DNA of 9,428 nt. It comes from Bifidobacterium breve. Lineage in GTDB: Bacteria > Actinomycetota > Acidimicrobiia > IMCC26256 > PALSA-555. Shown here in pieces: positions 1 to 6,490 of the stretch (positions are counted from its first letter, which is position 1; each line of letters begins with the position of its first letter). The notes below the pieces were generated by a model, which saw nothing but the letters and a program-made list of their open reading frames with translations, ran no database searches and was not told the DNA's origin. Location: the NCBI GenBank assembly GCA_945889545.1, contig CAMDCC010000096.1, positions 1 through 9,428 on the forward strand, given 5' to 3'. A program made the position numbers and the translations under genes.

Positions 1-260
1 CGAGCGGCGCGCTCATCGGTGGGCAGCGCGGTCACGTCTTCGCCGCGTACGCGGATCGCACCCGACGTGATGCTGTACGTCGGGTCGCCGAGGAGCGCCT
101 TCGCGAGCGTGGACTTCCCCGACCCGTTCGGCCCCATCAGCGCGTGGACCTCGCCCTCACCCACGGCGAGCGAGACGCCGCGCAGGATCTCCGATCCGCC
201 CACGGCGATATGCAGGTCCTGAATCTCGAGGAGGGGAATCTCTGGTACCGGGGCGCTCAC
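1..260 (-). CDS. sufC: SufC-like Fe-S cluster assembly ATPase, N-terminal part (cut by left edge)
   Basis: Reading leftward from a GTG at 260, the first 86 codons give the start of an ABC ATPase. Residues 10-20 (LLEIQDLHIAV) form the first beta strand, and the Walker A motif GPNGSGKST lies at residues 43-51, inside the context GEVHALMGPNGSGKSTLA that is characteristic of SufC rather than of transporter ATPases. The later stretch GEDVTALPTDERAA (about 73-86) also matches SufC. SufC is the soluble ATPase of the SufBCD scaffold that builds Fe-S clusters in the cytoplasm. The Q-loop, signature motif and Walker B lie outside the window, so intactness cannot be judged. The gene to its right is divergent, so sufC is first in its transcript here and is not preceded by sufB or sufD. 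A further in-frame GTG lies upstream, but 260 fits the promoter spacing. The family call is firm; the start is less so. Confidence 0.87.
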   Translation of the reverse strand, partial: MSAPVPEIPLLEIQDLHIAVGGSEILRGVSLAVGEGEVHALMGPNGSGKSTLAKALLGDPTYSITSGAIRVRGEDVTALPTDERAA

Positions 261-267
261 AGGCCCG

Positions 268-297
268 ATTGTATTGTCCCTATCCACGTAGTGAAAA
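268..297 (-). promoter_or_regulatory. Putative leaderless promoter for the sufC-like gene
   Basis: Read on the minus strand, TTTTCA (292-297) and TACAAT (268-273) are separated by 18 nt and resemble sigma-70/SigA -35 and -10 boxes. The -10 box ends 7 nt before the GTG at 260, where the transcription start would fall, so the message would have no 5' leader. No Shine-Dalgarno is visible in front of this GTG, which agrees. Leaderless mRNAs are common in actinobacteria. The assignment rests on motif and spacing only. Confidence 0.5.
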
Positions 298-305
298 CCC
301 CCAAG

Positions 306-311
306 TACCTT
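306..311 (+). promoter_or_regulatory. Possible -10 box for the divergent methyltransferase
   Basis: TACCTT fits the TANNNT actinobacterial -10 pattern and, like the box on the other strand, ends exactly 7 nt before a GTG start (319). No good -35 is seen 16-19 nt upstream, and no Shine-Dalgarno precedes the GTG, so a leaderless start is possible but weakly supported. Confidence 0.3.
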
Positions 312-318
312 TGGCGAC

Positions 319-1104
319 GTGCCCAGGGACCGTCATCGTGCTGCGTGGGAGGACTGGGGGAAGGTCGACCCGTTCTGGGCCGTGCTCAGTGATCCCGACG
401 CCCGCCACGGCCGCTGGGACCCCGAGCAGTTCTTCGCCACCGGCGTCGACATGGTCGCGACGATGCTCGAGCACGCCGGGAACTACGGCCGCCCCAGGGA
501 GCACTCGACGGCCGTCGACTTCGGGTGCGGCGTCGGCCGTCTGACCCGTGCGTTGGCGCCCCACTTCGAGCACACGTACGGCCTCGACGTGGCCGGGGCG
601 ATGATCGACGAGGCCCGGCGGCTCGATGCGGGTGCGTCGGGCGCCGCCTTCGAGCTGCACGAGCACGAGGATCTCCAGCGTTTCGAGTCGGGTTCCGTCG
701 ATCTTCTCTCGTGCCTGCTGGTGCTCCAGCACTTGCCGTCGCGCGATGCGATCGAGGGGTACCTCCGCGAGTTCGTGCGTGTTCTCGCCGACGGAGGTGT
801 GGCGGTCGTACAGCTGCCCGTGCACGTTCCCGAACCGCTGCCGCGTTCGACGCTCCGCACCAAGTTGCAGCTTCGAACCCGCGCTGGACGCGCGTTGCGC
901 GCGCTCGGCGTCAGTCCCCGATTCCTCTACGAACGCTTGGGGTGGCGGCCGGAGATGCGGATGTCGGGCATCCCGTACGACGAGACGGTTGCAGTGTTCG
1001 CGTCGGCGGGCGCCCACCTGCTCGACGCGTCGCCTGAGAGCACCGATCCTGGTGGCGTGGTGAGCCGCCTTTACTTCGTGGCGCCCGGCTCCGGTGGCGC
1101 CTGA
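319..1104 (+). CDS. Class I SAM-dependent methyltransferase
   Basis: This 261-residue protein has a Rossmann-type SAM-binding core. Motif I is VDFGCGVGRLTRAL at residues 66-79, followed by an acidic position in YGLDVAGAMIDEAR (D90), which usually contacts the SAM ribose. A motif IV/V region follows (VDLLSCLLVLQHLP, about 127-140, and EFVRVLADGGVAVVQLP, about 151-167). The first 45 residues contain WEDWGKVDPFWAVLSDP, a lead-in seen in methyltransferases of this broad type near glycan clusters. The substrate cannot be read from sequence. The gene diverges from the sufC-like gene over a 58-bp gap and runs into the 3' end of the minus-strand glycosyltransferase, overlapping it by 34 bp. The GTG at 319 is chosen because coding character begins there and a -10-like box precedes it. 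Polysaccharide or lipid methylation is a guess from the neighbours. Confidence 0.85.
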   Translation: MPRDRHRAAWEDWGKVDPFWAVLSDPDARHGRWDPEQFFATGVDMVATMLEHAGNYGRPREHSTAVDFGCGVGRLTRALAPHFEHTYGLDVAGAMIDEARRLDAGASGAAFELHEHEDLQRFESGSVDLLSCLLVLQHLPSRDAIEGYLREFVRVLADGGVAVVQLPVHVPEPLPRSTLRTKLQLRTRAGRALRALGVSPRFLYERLGWRPEMRMSGIPYDETVAVFASAGAHLLDASPESTDPGGVVSRLYFVAPGSGGA

Positions 1105-2234
1105 CGCGCGACGTCGCGCAGCACACCGGCCATGTCACCCGGCTCCAGGTCGAGCAGACGCGGCCGCGCTGCTCGCGCGGTTGCCGAGGTGCTGCGTGCG
1201 CCGTCGAGCGTCGCAACGATGGCCGCGGTGAGCGCTTCGACGAAGAGGGGGGCGTCGCCCATCGGCACCAACCGACCCGCGTCGGCCGATGCGGCCGCGA
1301 TGATCTCGCGTGGTCCACCGGCGTCGGTGGCAACAACGGGAGTGCCGCTCACGAGTGCTTCGGCGACGCTCAACCCGTACGGCTCGGGTTCGGTCGACGG
1401 CGCGACGAGCACGTCGAGGTCGGCGAACAGATCGGCGACGGCGGTCTCGTCGATCTCACCGAGCCAATGGACGTCGGGGAGAGTGCCAGCGGCCGTCTCG
1501 AGCTCGGCGGCGTACCGCTCCTTGCCCTGCACCAGCGCACCCGCGATCACGAGATGGGCGTGTTGGTGCGCTTCCTTGACGCGCGGCCACGCGTCGAGGA
1601 GCACGTCCAGCCCTTTCCACGTGTCGAGTCGACCGACGGCGCCCGCCAGGAGGACGTCGTCGGCGATGCCATGCCCCGTTCGAAAGCGTCCGGCTCGTGA
1701 GGGCGAGAACAGGTTGGGGTCGGGCGAGTCGTAGATCACGACGGTGTTGCGAGGATCGAGTTGGTCGGCGATGGCCTGCGACCCGCACACCACCCGCGTG
1801 GCGTAGCGGCGGGCGAGGAAGCGCTCGAGCCGCAGCGCGGCCCCCGACTGCACCACGATCTCGCGGGCGTGCCACACGTGGGGCTTGCGGGCGAACCGAG
1901 CCACCGCCCAGCCGTACCAGGAGTGGAGCGAGTTGGTATGCACCACATCGATCTTCAGGTGCCGCACGAGGTGGGTGAGCCGGGTGACGGCGAACGGCCA
2001 ACCCCCTAGGTACGCCAGCCAGGTACCGAACCTATGGCTGGTGGAGATGCGCCGCATCGGCACGATGTGGATCGTGACGCCGGCGGCTTCGAGCTCGGCG
2101 CGCAGCGGGGGTTCTCCAGGAACCACGACATGACAATCGAACTCGTCGGATGGCAGGCTGCGCAACATCCTTAGGAGCGCTTGATCCGACCCCCCGCGCT
2201 CCGCGACAGGCTGGATCGAGCAAAGCCGCATCAT
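1071..2234 (-). CDS. GT4-family (GT-B fold) glycosyltransferase
   Basis: The protein is 387 residues from the ATG at 2234, which is the usual length for GT4. The N-terminal domain opens with MRLCSIQPVAERGGSDQALL (residues 2-21), the beta1 strand and glycine-rich loop that in this family often reads GGAE. HTNSLHSWYG (99-108) and WHAREIV (121-127) follow. The C-terminal nucleotide-sugar domain begins near GAVGRLDTWKGLD (198-210) and holds the E-x7-E signature in EPYGLSVAE (E284, E292), then SGTPVVATDAGGPREII. It should transfer a sugar from an NDP-sugar donor at the cytoplasmic face of the membrane; donor and acceptor are unknown. The reading frame extends to 2297, but that extension lacks family similarity and antisenses the next gene. 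The start at 2234 has GAGGG 8 nt upstream on its strand. There is no visible terminator at the 3' end, which overlaps the methyltransferase. Confidence 0.9.
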   Translation of the reverse strand: MMRLCSIQPVAERGGSDQALLRMLRSLPSDEFDCHVVVPGEPPLRAELEAAGVTIHIVPMRRISTSHRFGTWLAYLGGWPFAVTRLTHLVRHLKIDVVHTNSLHSWYGWAVARFARKPHVWHAREIVVQSGAALRLERFLARRYATRVVCGSQAIADQLDPRNTVVIYDSPDPNLFSPSRAGRFRTGHGIADDVLLAGAVGRLDTWKGLDVLLDAWPRVKEAHQHAHLVIAGALVQGKERYAAELETAAGTLPDVHWLGEIDETAVADLFADLDVLVAPSTEPEPYGLSVAEALVSGTPVVATDAGGPREIIAAASADAGRLVPMGDAPLFVEALTAAIVATLDGARSTSATARAARPRLLDLEPGDMAGVLRDVARQAPPEPGATK

Positions 2235-3393
2235 GCGTGTCGCCCTCAACGTCGAACAGCTGTTGCACCGTCCCCCAGGGGGGATCGGTCGGTACACCGC
2301 GGAATTGGCGAGGCTACTCCCGGCGCTGAACGACGACGGTGAGCACTGCGACGTGGTGCCGTTCGTGGCCCGTCACGGCCGCGCGGCGATCGAGCGGGCG
2401 CTTGGGAACTTCGGGCTGCGCGACTCGGACCCGGTGCGTCTCCTGCTGCCGCGTCCGCTGCTCTACGACACGTGGAACCTCATCGGCTTCCCGCCGCTCG
2501 GCATGCTCCACCGTTCGCTGCGAGACGTCGACCTCGTGCACGCGCCGTCTCTCGCGGTGCCCCCGCACAGCGGTGTGCCGCTGGTGGTGACGGTGCACGA
2601 CGCCGCGGCCATCGTGTTCCCAGAGACGTACCCGCGGCGCGGACGTTGGTTCCACCATCGAGGCAGCATCATGGCGGCGCGGCGGGCCGACGTGGTGATC
2701 GCGCCGACGATGGCCGCAGCAGAGGAGATCAGCTCGCGTACACCGATCCCGCGCGAGCGCATCCGTGTCATCGCGCATGGAGTGACGCAGCTTCCAGTGG
2801 GTGAAGGTGTGGTGGCGGCGACGCGCGCCACGCTTGGCGTCGGTTCCGCTCCGTATGTGCTGTGGGTGGGCACGCTCGAGCCACGCAAGAACCTGCCCGT
2901 CCTCATCAACGCGTTTCGAGTCGTCGTCGAGGAGCGCAACCTCCCGCACCGCCTGGTAATCGTCGGACCTTCGGGCTGGATGGACACCGAGGCCGCGATC
3001 CGCGGTCCTTCGGAAGCCCTCGGCGAACGCATCCACTTCACCGGACCGGTGCGTGCGGACCGGCTCCAAGCGCTGTACCGCGGCGCCGATCTCTTCGCGT
3101 TCCCCAGTCTGCACGAGGGCTTCGGTCTCCCGGTGCTCGAAGCGATGGCGCAGTCGACGGCTGTGCTCTGCGCCGACATCCCGGTGCTGCATGAAGTCGC
3201 GGGCGACGCGGCTCGGTTCGTCACGCCGCATGATCCTGAGGCGTGGGGACACGCGATTGTCAGCCTGCTGTTCGACGACGACGCCCGTGCGTCGCTCGCG
3301 AACGCCGGGCGAGTTCGCGCCGCCAGCTTTACGTGGGAGCGATGCGTCAACCGCACCCGCGCCGTCTACCGCGACGTCCTCGGCCTCAGCTGA
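2233..3393 (+). CDS. GT4-family glycosyltransferase (mannosyltransferase-like)
   Basis: The protein has 386 residues and a GT-B fold. The N-terminus MRVALNVEQLLHRPPGGIGR with Y21 is the usual beta1 strand and G-G-x-G-R-Y loop of GT4 enzymes. LVVTVHDAA lies at 117-125 and SIMAARRADVVIAPT at 145-159. The donor-binding domain starts at PYVLWVGTLEPRKNL (207-221) and carries the strong signature SLHEGFGLPVLEAM (292-305) with the E-x7-E pair E295 and E303. This form, with TLEPRKN and HEGFGLPVLEAMA, is typical of polysaccharide and lipopolysaccharide mannosyl- or rhamnosyltransferases, but the sugar is not proven. The ATG at 2233 overlaps the ATG of the divergent glycosyltransferase. The Shine-Dalgarno is weak. 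The stop codon is followed by half of a hairpin now split from its partner by the insertion sequence. Confidence 0.92.
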   Translation: MRVALNVEQLLHRPPGGIGRYTAELARLLPALNDDGEHCDVVPFVARHGRAAIERALGNFGLRDSDPVRLLLPRPLLYDTWNLIGFPPLGMLHRSLRDVDLVHAPSLAVPPHSGVPLVVTVHDAAAIVFPETYPRRGRWFHHRGSIMAARRADVVIAPTMAAAEEISSRTPIPRERIRVIAHGVTQLPVGEGVVAATRATLGVGSAPYVLWVGTLEPRKNLPVLINAFRVVVEERNLPHRLVIVGPSGWMDTEAAIRGPSEALGERIHFTGPVRADRLQALYRGADLFAFPSLHEGFGLPVLEAMAQSTAVLCADIPVLHEVAGDAARFVTPHDPEAWGHAIVSLLFDDDARASLANAGRVRAASFTWERCVNRTRAVYRDVLGLS

Positions 3394-3402
3394 ACCCGCC
3401 CC
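3391..3402 (+). terminator. Left half of a GC-rich hairpin interrupted by the insertion sequence
   Basis: The stop codon and following bases TGAACCCGCCCC can pair with GGGGCTGGGGTCA at 5173-5185, with one mismatch and one bulged base. If the insertion sequence and one CTAG copy are removed, the arms lie 10 nt apart and form a GC-rich stem that contains the stop codons of the two convergent genes. That would suit a bidirectional terminator. No T-tract is present, so function is an inference. Confidence 0.4.
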
Positions 3403-3409
3403 AACGCCA

Positions 3410-3413
3410 CTAG
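3410..3413. repeat. CTAG target-site duplication, left copy
   Basis: CTAG directly abuts the left inverted repeat and recurs at 5170-5173 directly after the right one. Because CTAG is its own reverse complement, it could also be read as extending the inverted repeats to 19 bp. Confidence 0.75.
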
Positions 3414-3428
3414 GACACTGTTGAACAA
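3414..3428 (+). repeat. Left terminal inverted repeat of the insertion sequence
   Basis: GACACTGTTGAACAA is the exact reverse complement of 5155-5169. Similarity stops sharply on the inner side. Confidence 0.92.
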
Positions 3429-3565
3429 GGCGGTTCCTTGGAGCCGGTTGGGTTCGTGGGCTTGTTGGCGCGGGCCGGGTTCATGACCGAACCGAAGAGC
3501 TGGCTGTTGAGGGTGAAAGGCCGGTCATCCTGGTGGCTTGATGCCTTGCAGTGGTGCCTTGCTTG

Positions 3566-5104
3566 TCAGTTCCCGGGTCCGCATTGGTTGAGCGTCCAGC
3601 CGTTGGGGCCGCGGGTGAGACCGAGGTTGAGGAGTCGGCGCAGGTTGATCGCGGCGACGCGCACCGAGAGCGCGTGTTGGTTGCGTTCGACACCGCGGTA
3701 GCGGACTCGGCGGTGGCCTCGAGCGGTGAGCCAGGCGATGGAGCGTTCGACCATGGGTCGCCAGCGTCGATAGTCGTCGGTGAAGTCGCCGTCGCGCCAG
3801 GCGCGGCGGGCTGCGACGAGTTCGACATCGTGTTCGCTGATGTGGAGCGCGCGCCCTTCGGTTCTGGTCGTGCACCGCGATCGCAGTGGGCAGCCGCGAC
3901 AGCGAGCACCGAAGGTGGCGCTGCCTTTGGGGGCGATCGTGACGGTGTGCCCGGCGGGACACGTGGCGGTGCGGGCGGCGTGGTCGACGATGAAGTCGTC
4001 GCGATCGAACCCGCCGGGGATCGCGCGACGCAACGGGATGGCCTTGATCGCCTGGTGATGCTTGGCGGTTCGTAACGCGGCGCGGGTCGCTCCGGAGCCA
4101 TACGCGGAGTCGGCCAGCACCTGCAGGCCGGGTGATTCGTCGCTGAGCAAAGCGATCCCCGCCGGTCCATCCGCGGCGTTGGCCGGGGTGAGCGCAGCCG
4201 CGGTGACCAAGCCAGTCTCGGGTTCGACCGCGATGTGAGCCTTGTAGCCGTCGCGGTATTCGCTCACGCTCTTGTGCATGTGGCGAGCCTCGGGATCAAC
4301 GGTCGAGATCACCCGGTCCGGTGCGACGTGGCGGGCGATCCGCCACGTGCCTTCGTCGGCTCCAGGCTCGACGTCTTGACCGGCGACCAACGCCAACAGC
4401 CCGACCGCGTCGATCTGCTCGGCGGTGAGCTCGACCCCATCGAGCGCCCCGAGGACCGCATGCGCGTCATGCACCAACCCATTGACCAACGCCCCTTTGG
4501 CATCAGGGTCGTCCCACGCACACACCGGCTTGCCCGACGCGTCATAGTCATGCGCCGCCACCTCGACCACACCGGCTTCGGCCACCACTCGTCGCACTCG
4601 ATGGATCGCGGAGACCAACTGGGTCACGGTGTCTTGGGTCGCGACCGCGTCGTCGAGCAGCGTCGAGTCCAACGCCCGGCGAGTCTTGGTCTTGAGCACA
4701 CCGGTCGCGTCGATGACTGAACGGACCGCGTCGAAGATGCGCTCCGGACGCTCCGACTGGCGCAGGCGGGTCCTCCAATAGGTGAGCACCGAATAGTGGA
4801 TCCCCGAATCGTCGAGCGCGAGGCCCGCCGCGACCTTCCAGGCGATGTTGGTCCGCAACGCCGCCGCCGCGTCTCGATCCGAGAGACCCTCCAACGCCTG
4901 CAGGACCATCACCGTCGCGACCACATCGGCCGGCACCGATGGACGCCCCCGACCCGACGGGAACAAGTCCTCGAACAGCTCGTCGGGGAACAACTCCCCT
5001 CGGTGATCCGCCAAGAACGCGTGCACCGACGCGTCGGCCACCAGATGACGACACAACGCTGCCGCGTCCAACAACTCCGAATTCGGATCGCTCTTACCCT
5101 GCAT
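3566..5104 (-). CDS. IS1182-family DDE transposase
   Basis: The protein is 512 residues, a normal full length for this family. An N-terminal DUF772-like region (about 35-130) contains GRGRPSVPADVVATVMVLQA and DSGIHYSVLTYWRTRL. The RNase H-like catalytic domain carries three candidate acidic residues: D146 in RRALDSTLL, D332 in VLADSAYGSG, and E453 in MVERSIAWL. Between the last two is a cysteine cluster (C382, C402, C405, C411; TCPAGH then RCRGCPLRSRC) typical of the family and possibly metal binding. The C-terminus RVAAINLRRLLNLGL is also usual. It would cut and join the ends of its own element. The ATG at 5104 overlaps a strong hairpin, which should limit translation; a GTG at residue 22 could be used instead. 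No frameshift or internal stop is present, so it is probably active. Confidence 0.95.
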   Translation of the reverse strand: MQGKSDPNSELLDAAALCRHLVADASVHAFLADHRGELFPDELFEDLFPSGRGRPSVPADVVATVMVLQALEGLSDRDAAAALRTNIAWKVAAGLALDDSGIHYSVLTYWRTRLRQSERPERIFDAVRSVIDATGVLKTKTRRALDSTLLDDAVATQDTVTQLVSAIHRVRRVVAEAGVVEVAAHDYDASGKPVCAWDDPDAKGALVNGLVHDAHAVLGALDGVELTAEQIDAVGLLALVAGQDVEPGADEGTWRIARHVAPDRVISTVDPEARHMHKSVSEYRDGYKAHIAVEPETGLVTAAALTPANAADGPAGIALLSDESPGLQVLADSAYGSGATRAALRTAKHHQAIKAIPLRRAIPGGFDRDDFIVDHAARTATCPAGHTVTIAPKGSATFGARCRGCPLRSRCTTRTEGRALHISEHDVELVAARRAWRDGDFTDDYRRWRPMVERSIAWLTARGHRRVRYRGVERNQHALSVRVAAINLRRLLNLGLTRGPNGWTLNQCGPGN

Positions 5105-5123
5105 CCCTTCAGTCTGAAGGGAT
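5103..5123 (-). promoter_or_regulatory. Perfect 10-bp hairpin over the transposase start codon
   Basis: The arms ATCCCTTCAG and CTGAAGGGAT are exact reverse complements separated by one base. On the transposase mRNA the second arm ends in the AT of the ATG, so the start codon and its nearest purine-rich stretch (GAAGGG) are paired. With a 1-nt spacer the real loop would open a base pair or two. Start-codon sequestering hairpins are a known way for insertion sequences to block translation of read-through transcripts; here the role is inferred. Confidence 0.6.
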
Positions 5124-5154
5124 CACACCCAAAACGCGAGCACCACCGGCCTAT

Positions 5155-5169
5155 TTGTTCAACAGTGTC
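5155..5169 (-). repeat. Right terminal inverted repeat of the insertion sequence
   Basis: TTGTTCAACAGTGTC is the exact reverse complement of the repeat at 3414-3428. It lies about 50 bp upstream of the transposase start, so the transposase promoter probably overlaps or adjoins it; no convincing -10 was identified. Confidence 0.92.
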
Positions 5170-5173
5170 CTAG
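5170..5173. repeat. CTAG target-site duplication, right copy
   Basis: This is the second copy of the CTAG found at 3410-3413. Removing the element and one copy restores a short intergenic gap of 29 bp between two convergent genes. Confidence 0.75.
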
Positions 5174-5185
5174 GGGCTGGGGTCA
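5173..5185 (-). terminator. Right half of the interrupted hairpin between convergent genes
   Basis: GGGGCTGGGGTCA pairs with the left arm at 3391-3402 once the insertion sequence is removed. It includes the TGA (minus strand, 5183-5185) of the AlgJ/AlgX-like gene. With the element in place the arms are about 1.8 kb apart and a normal terminator can no longer form here. Confidence 0.4.
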
Positions 5186-6475
5186 GGGCACGAGGGGAGG
5201 GAGTGTGAGCGCGAGCTGGTCGAGGAACGGCGTCGACCAGAGGGTGCCGTAGGTCGTGCTTGCGAAGTAGCGCTCCGACCATACGATCACGACGGCCGTC
5301 GCTCCCGCGATCCGTTCCGCCGTGGTGGCCGGGGCGGCTCGAACATCGCCGGTGTGGATCCAGGTCATCTGCTGTACGAACGGCGCGAGGTGCGGGACGA
5401 TCGATTCCGCGAACGAGTCACCCACCAAGATGACAGTGCCCTCGAACACGGGCGCGGTCGTGCTGGTTGCGCGCGTGATCGTTGCCCGCACACCGCTAGT
5501 GATGGCCTCGCGGACAACCTCCACGCCCACGCCGGTGCGCTCGATCGAAGCATCCAAGGTCTGGTCGGTGCTCGGTGCGCCGAGCAGCTCGGTGAGGTCG
5601 CCCGTGTAGTCGGCCACGGTCTCGACCACCTTCGTGTGCGTGAGCAGCTCTGGATCCAGCAAGCGCGCGATCTCCTGCGCGACCGCCGCGCGAGCCAGAC
5701 CGTTCCAGTGCGTGTCCTTGCGCAACCAGTATTCGCGTTGCTCCCGATTCTCATGCGCGGCCACGAGTCCCAACGTGTCGATCGCGCCCGGGATCGCCGC
5801 GTTGTTGAGGAGCGACCACGTCTCTTCCTTCGCCTGCGCCGAACACGTCGCGTAGGGATTGCTGTCGGGGAGGTGCTCGGGTTCGGCCGTCGACTTGTCG
5901 GGAGCAAGAGCGATCACGAGTGTCCTACCCGATCGCGCCAGGATGCGCTCGAGCCTTCGCAGGTTGCGCACCACCTTCGTGCGAGGCTGTTGCGGGCTGC
6001 ACTCGTTGGCGAACTCGGTGGTCGCGAACAGCCATCCGTCCTTGCCGACGATGACATCGCTCGTTCCTGCCACCACCGGCTCCGGTATGGCCGGCGGGAG
6101 CTGAAGGAACTCTTTCTCCTTGGCGGTCTGGGGTTCCCGGGCGGCAGCTTCGCCGAGGTCACCGCCGCTCCCAGCCGGGGCCTCGCCGAACACGGCTTGG
6201 GTCGCGTTGGCGCGCCAGCGCACGGCGAGACCGCGGAAGGGCACGTGATCGTTCACGTAGGCGGCGGTCTCGTCCATCACGTCCCATGACGTGAGGCTAT
6301 GAGGGAACCGCGCGAGCTCGCGCTTGTCGCTCGTCGAGCTTTGGATGCCCAACGCCCAGAGTGCGATCGGAACGAAGAAGAACATGCACCCGAGCAGCTT
6401 GTAGATACCTGGGGGACGGCGTGAGCGTCGTAGCTCGCTGCGAGTTCGAGCTCGTGAAGGGGTAGTGAGCGTCAT
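5183..6475 (-). CDS. AlgJ/AlgX-like SGNH-type O-acetyltransferase, membrane anchored
   Basis: From the ATG at 6475 the protein has 430 residues. A basic N-terminus is followed by one hydrophobic segment (about 26-43, LLGCMFFFVPIALWALGI), so the rest should be outside the cytoplasm. LTSWDVMDETAAYVNDHVPFR (about 61-81) and VIVGKDGWLF (141-150) are family landmarks of AlgJ/AlgX-type proteins. The catalytic set is visible: DTHWN with D254 and H256, equivalent to the Asp-x-His of AlgX, and VGDSF with S354 as nucleophile. Such enzymes move acetyl groups onto exported polysaccharides, using acetyl passed across the membrane by an MBOAT partner. That partner is encoded directly upstream, with a 15-nt gap to this ATG, so the two are very likely cotranscribed. 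An in-frame TTG at 6481 is an alternative start. No strong Shine-Dalgarno is seen. The target glycan is unknown; alginate itself is unlikely. Confidence 0.82.
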   Translation of the reverse strand: MTLTTPSRARTRSELRRSRRPPGIYKLLGCMFFFVPIALWALGIQSSTSDKRELARFPHSLTSWDVMDETAAYVNDHVPFRGLAVRWRANATQAVFGEAPAGSGGDLGEAAAREPQTAKEKEFLQLPPAIPEPVVAGTSDVIVGKDGWLFATTEFANECSPQQPRTKVVRNLRRLERILARSGRTLVIALAPDKSTAEPEHLPDSNPYATCSAQAKEETWSLLNNAAIPGAIDTLGLVAAHENREQREYWLRKDTHWNGLARAAVAQEIARLLDPELLTHTKVVETVADYTGDLTELLGAPSTDQTLDASIERTGVGVEVVREAITSGVRATITRATSTTAPVFEGTVILVGDSFAESIVPHLAPFVQQMTWIHTGDVRAAPATTAERIAGATAVVIVWSERYFASTTYGTLWSTPFLDQLALTLPPLVP

Positions 6476-6490
6476 CGGCAAGAGACCATG

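Larger units (their letters stand above)
3414..5169 (-). mobile_element. Complete IS1182-like insertion sequence
   Basis: The element is 1756 bp, bounded by perfect 15-bp terminal inverted repeats and flanked by CTAG on both sides. It contains one full-length DDE transposase gene on the minus strand, no passenger gene and no visible disruption. Size, the single large orf and transposase architecture fit the IS1182 family. The 137 bp between the left repeat and the transposase stop (3429-3565) hold no convincing gene; only a weak GGTTC/GAACC stem (3478-3493) was noticed. The element lies between two convergent genes and does not break either. Intact ends, intact orf and matching flanks suggest a fairly recent insertion. 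Confidence 0.92.

Noticed and set aside
2234..2297. Upstream extension of the minus-strand glycosyltransferase by 21 codons
   Set aside because: The extra residues do not fit the GT4 N-terminus, which starts naturally at MRLCSIQPV, and the extension antisenses the start of the plus-strand glycosyltransferase.
2314..3252. Long minus-strand open frame (312 codons) opposite the plus-strand glycosyltransferase, and a second one in another frame (2463-3356)
   Set aside because: The plus-strand frame has complete GT4 motifs; the antisense frames are rich in Arg/His/Ser with no domain and are expected in GC-rich DNA.
3478..3493. GGTTC/GAACC stem near the left end of the insertion sequence as a transposase terminator
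   Set aside because: Only a 5-bp stem with a 6-nt loop and no T-tract; too weak to call.
4235..4720. Plus-strand open frame inside the insertion sequence, possible passenger gene
   Set aside because: It lies entirely opposite the intact transposase and has no domain or start signal.
5354..6289. 311-codon plus-strand open frame opposite the AlgJ/AlgX-like gene
   Set aside because: Composition is that of an antisense shadow and the minus strand carries DTHWN and GDSF motifs.
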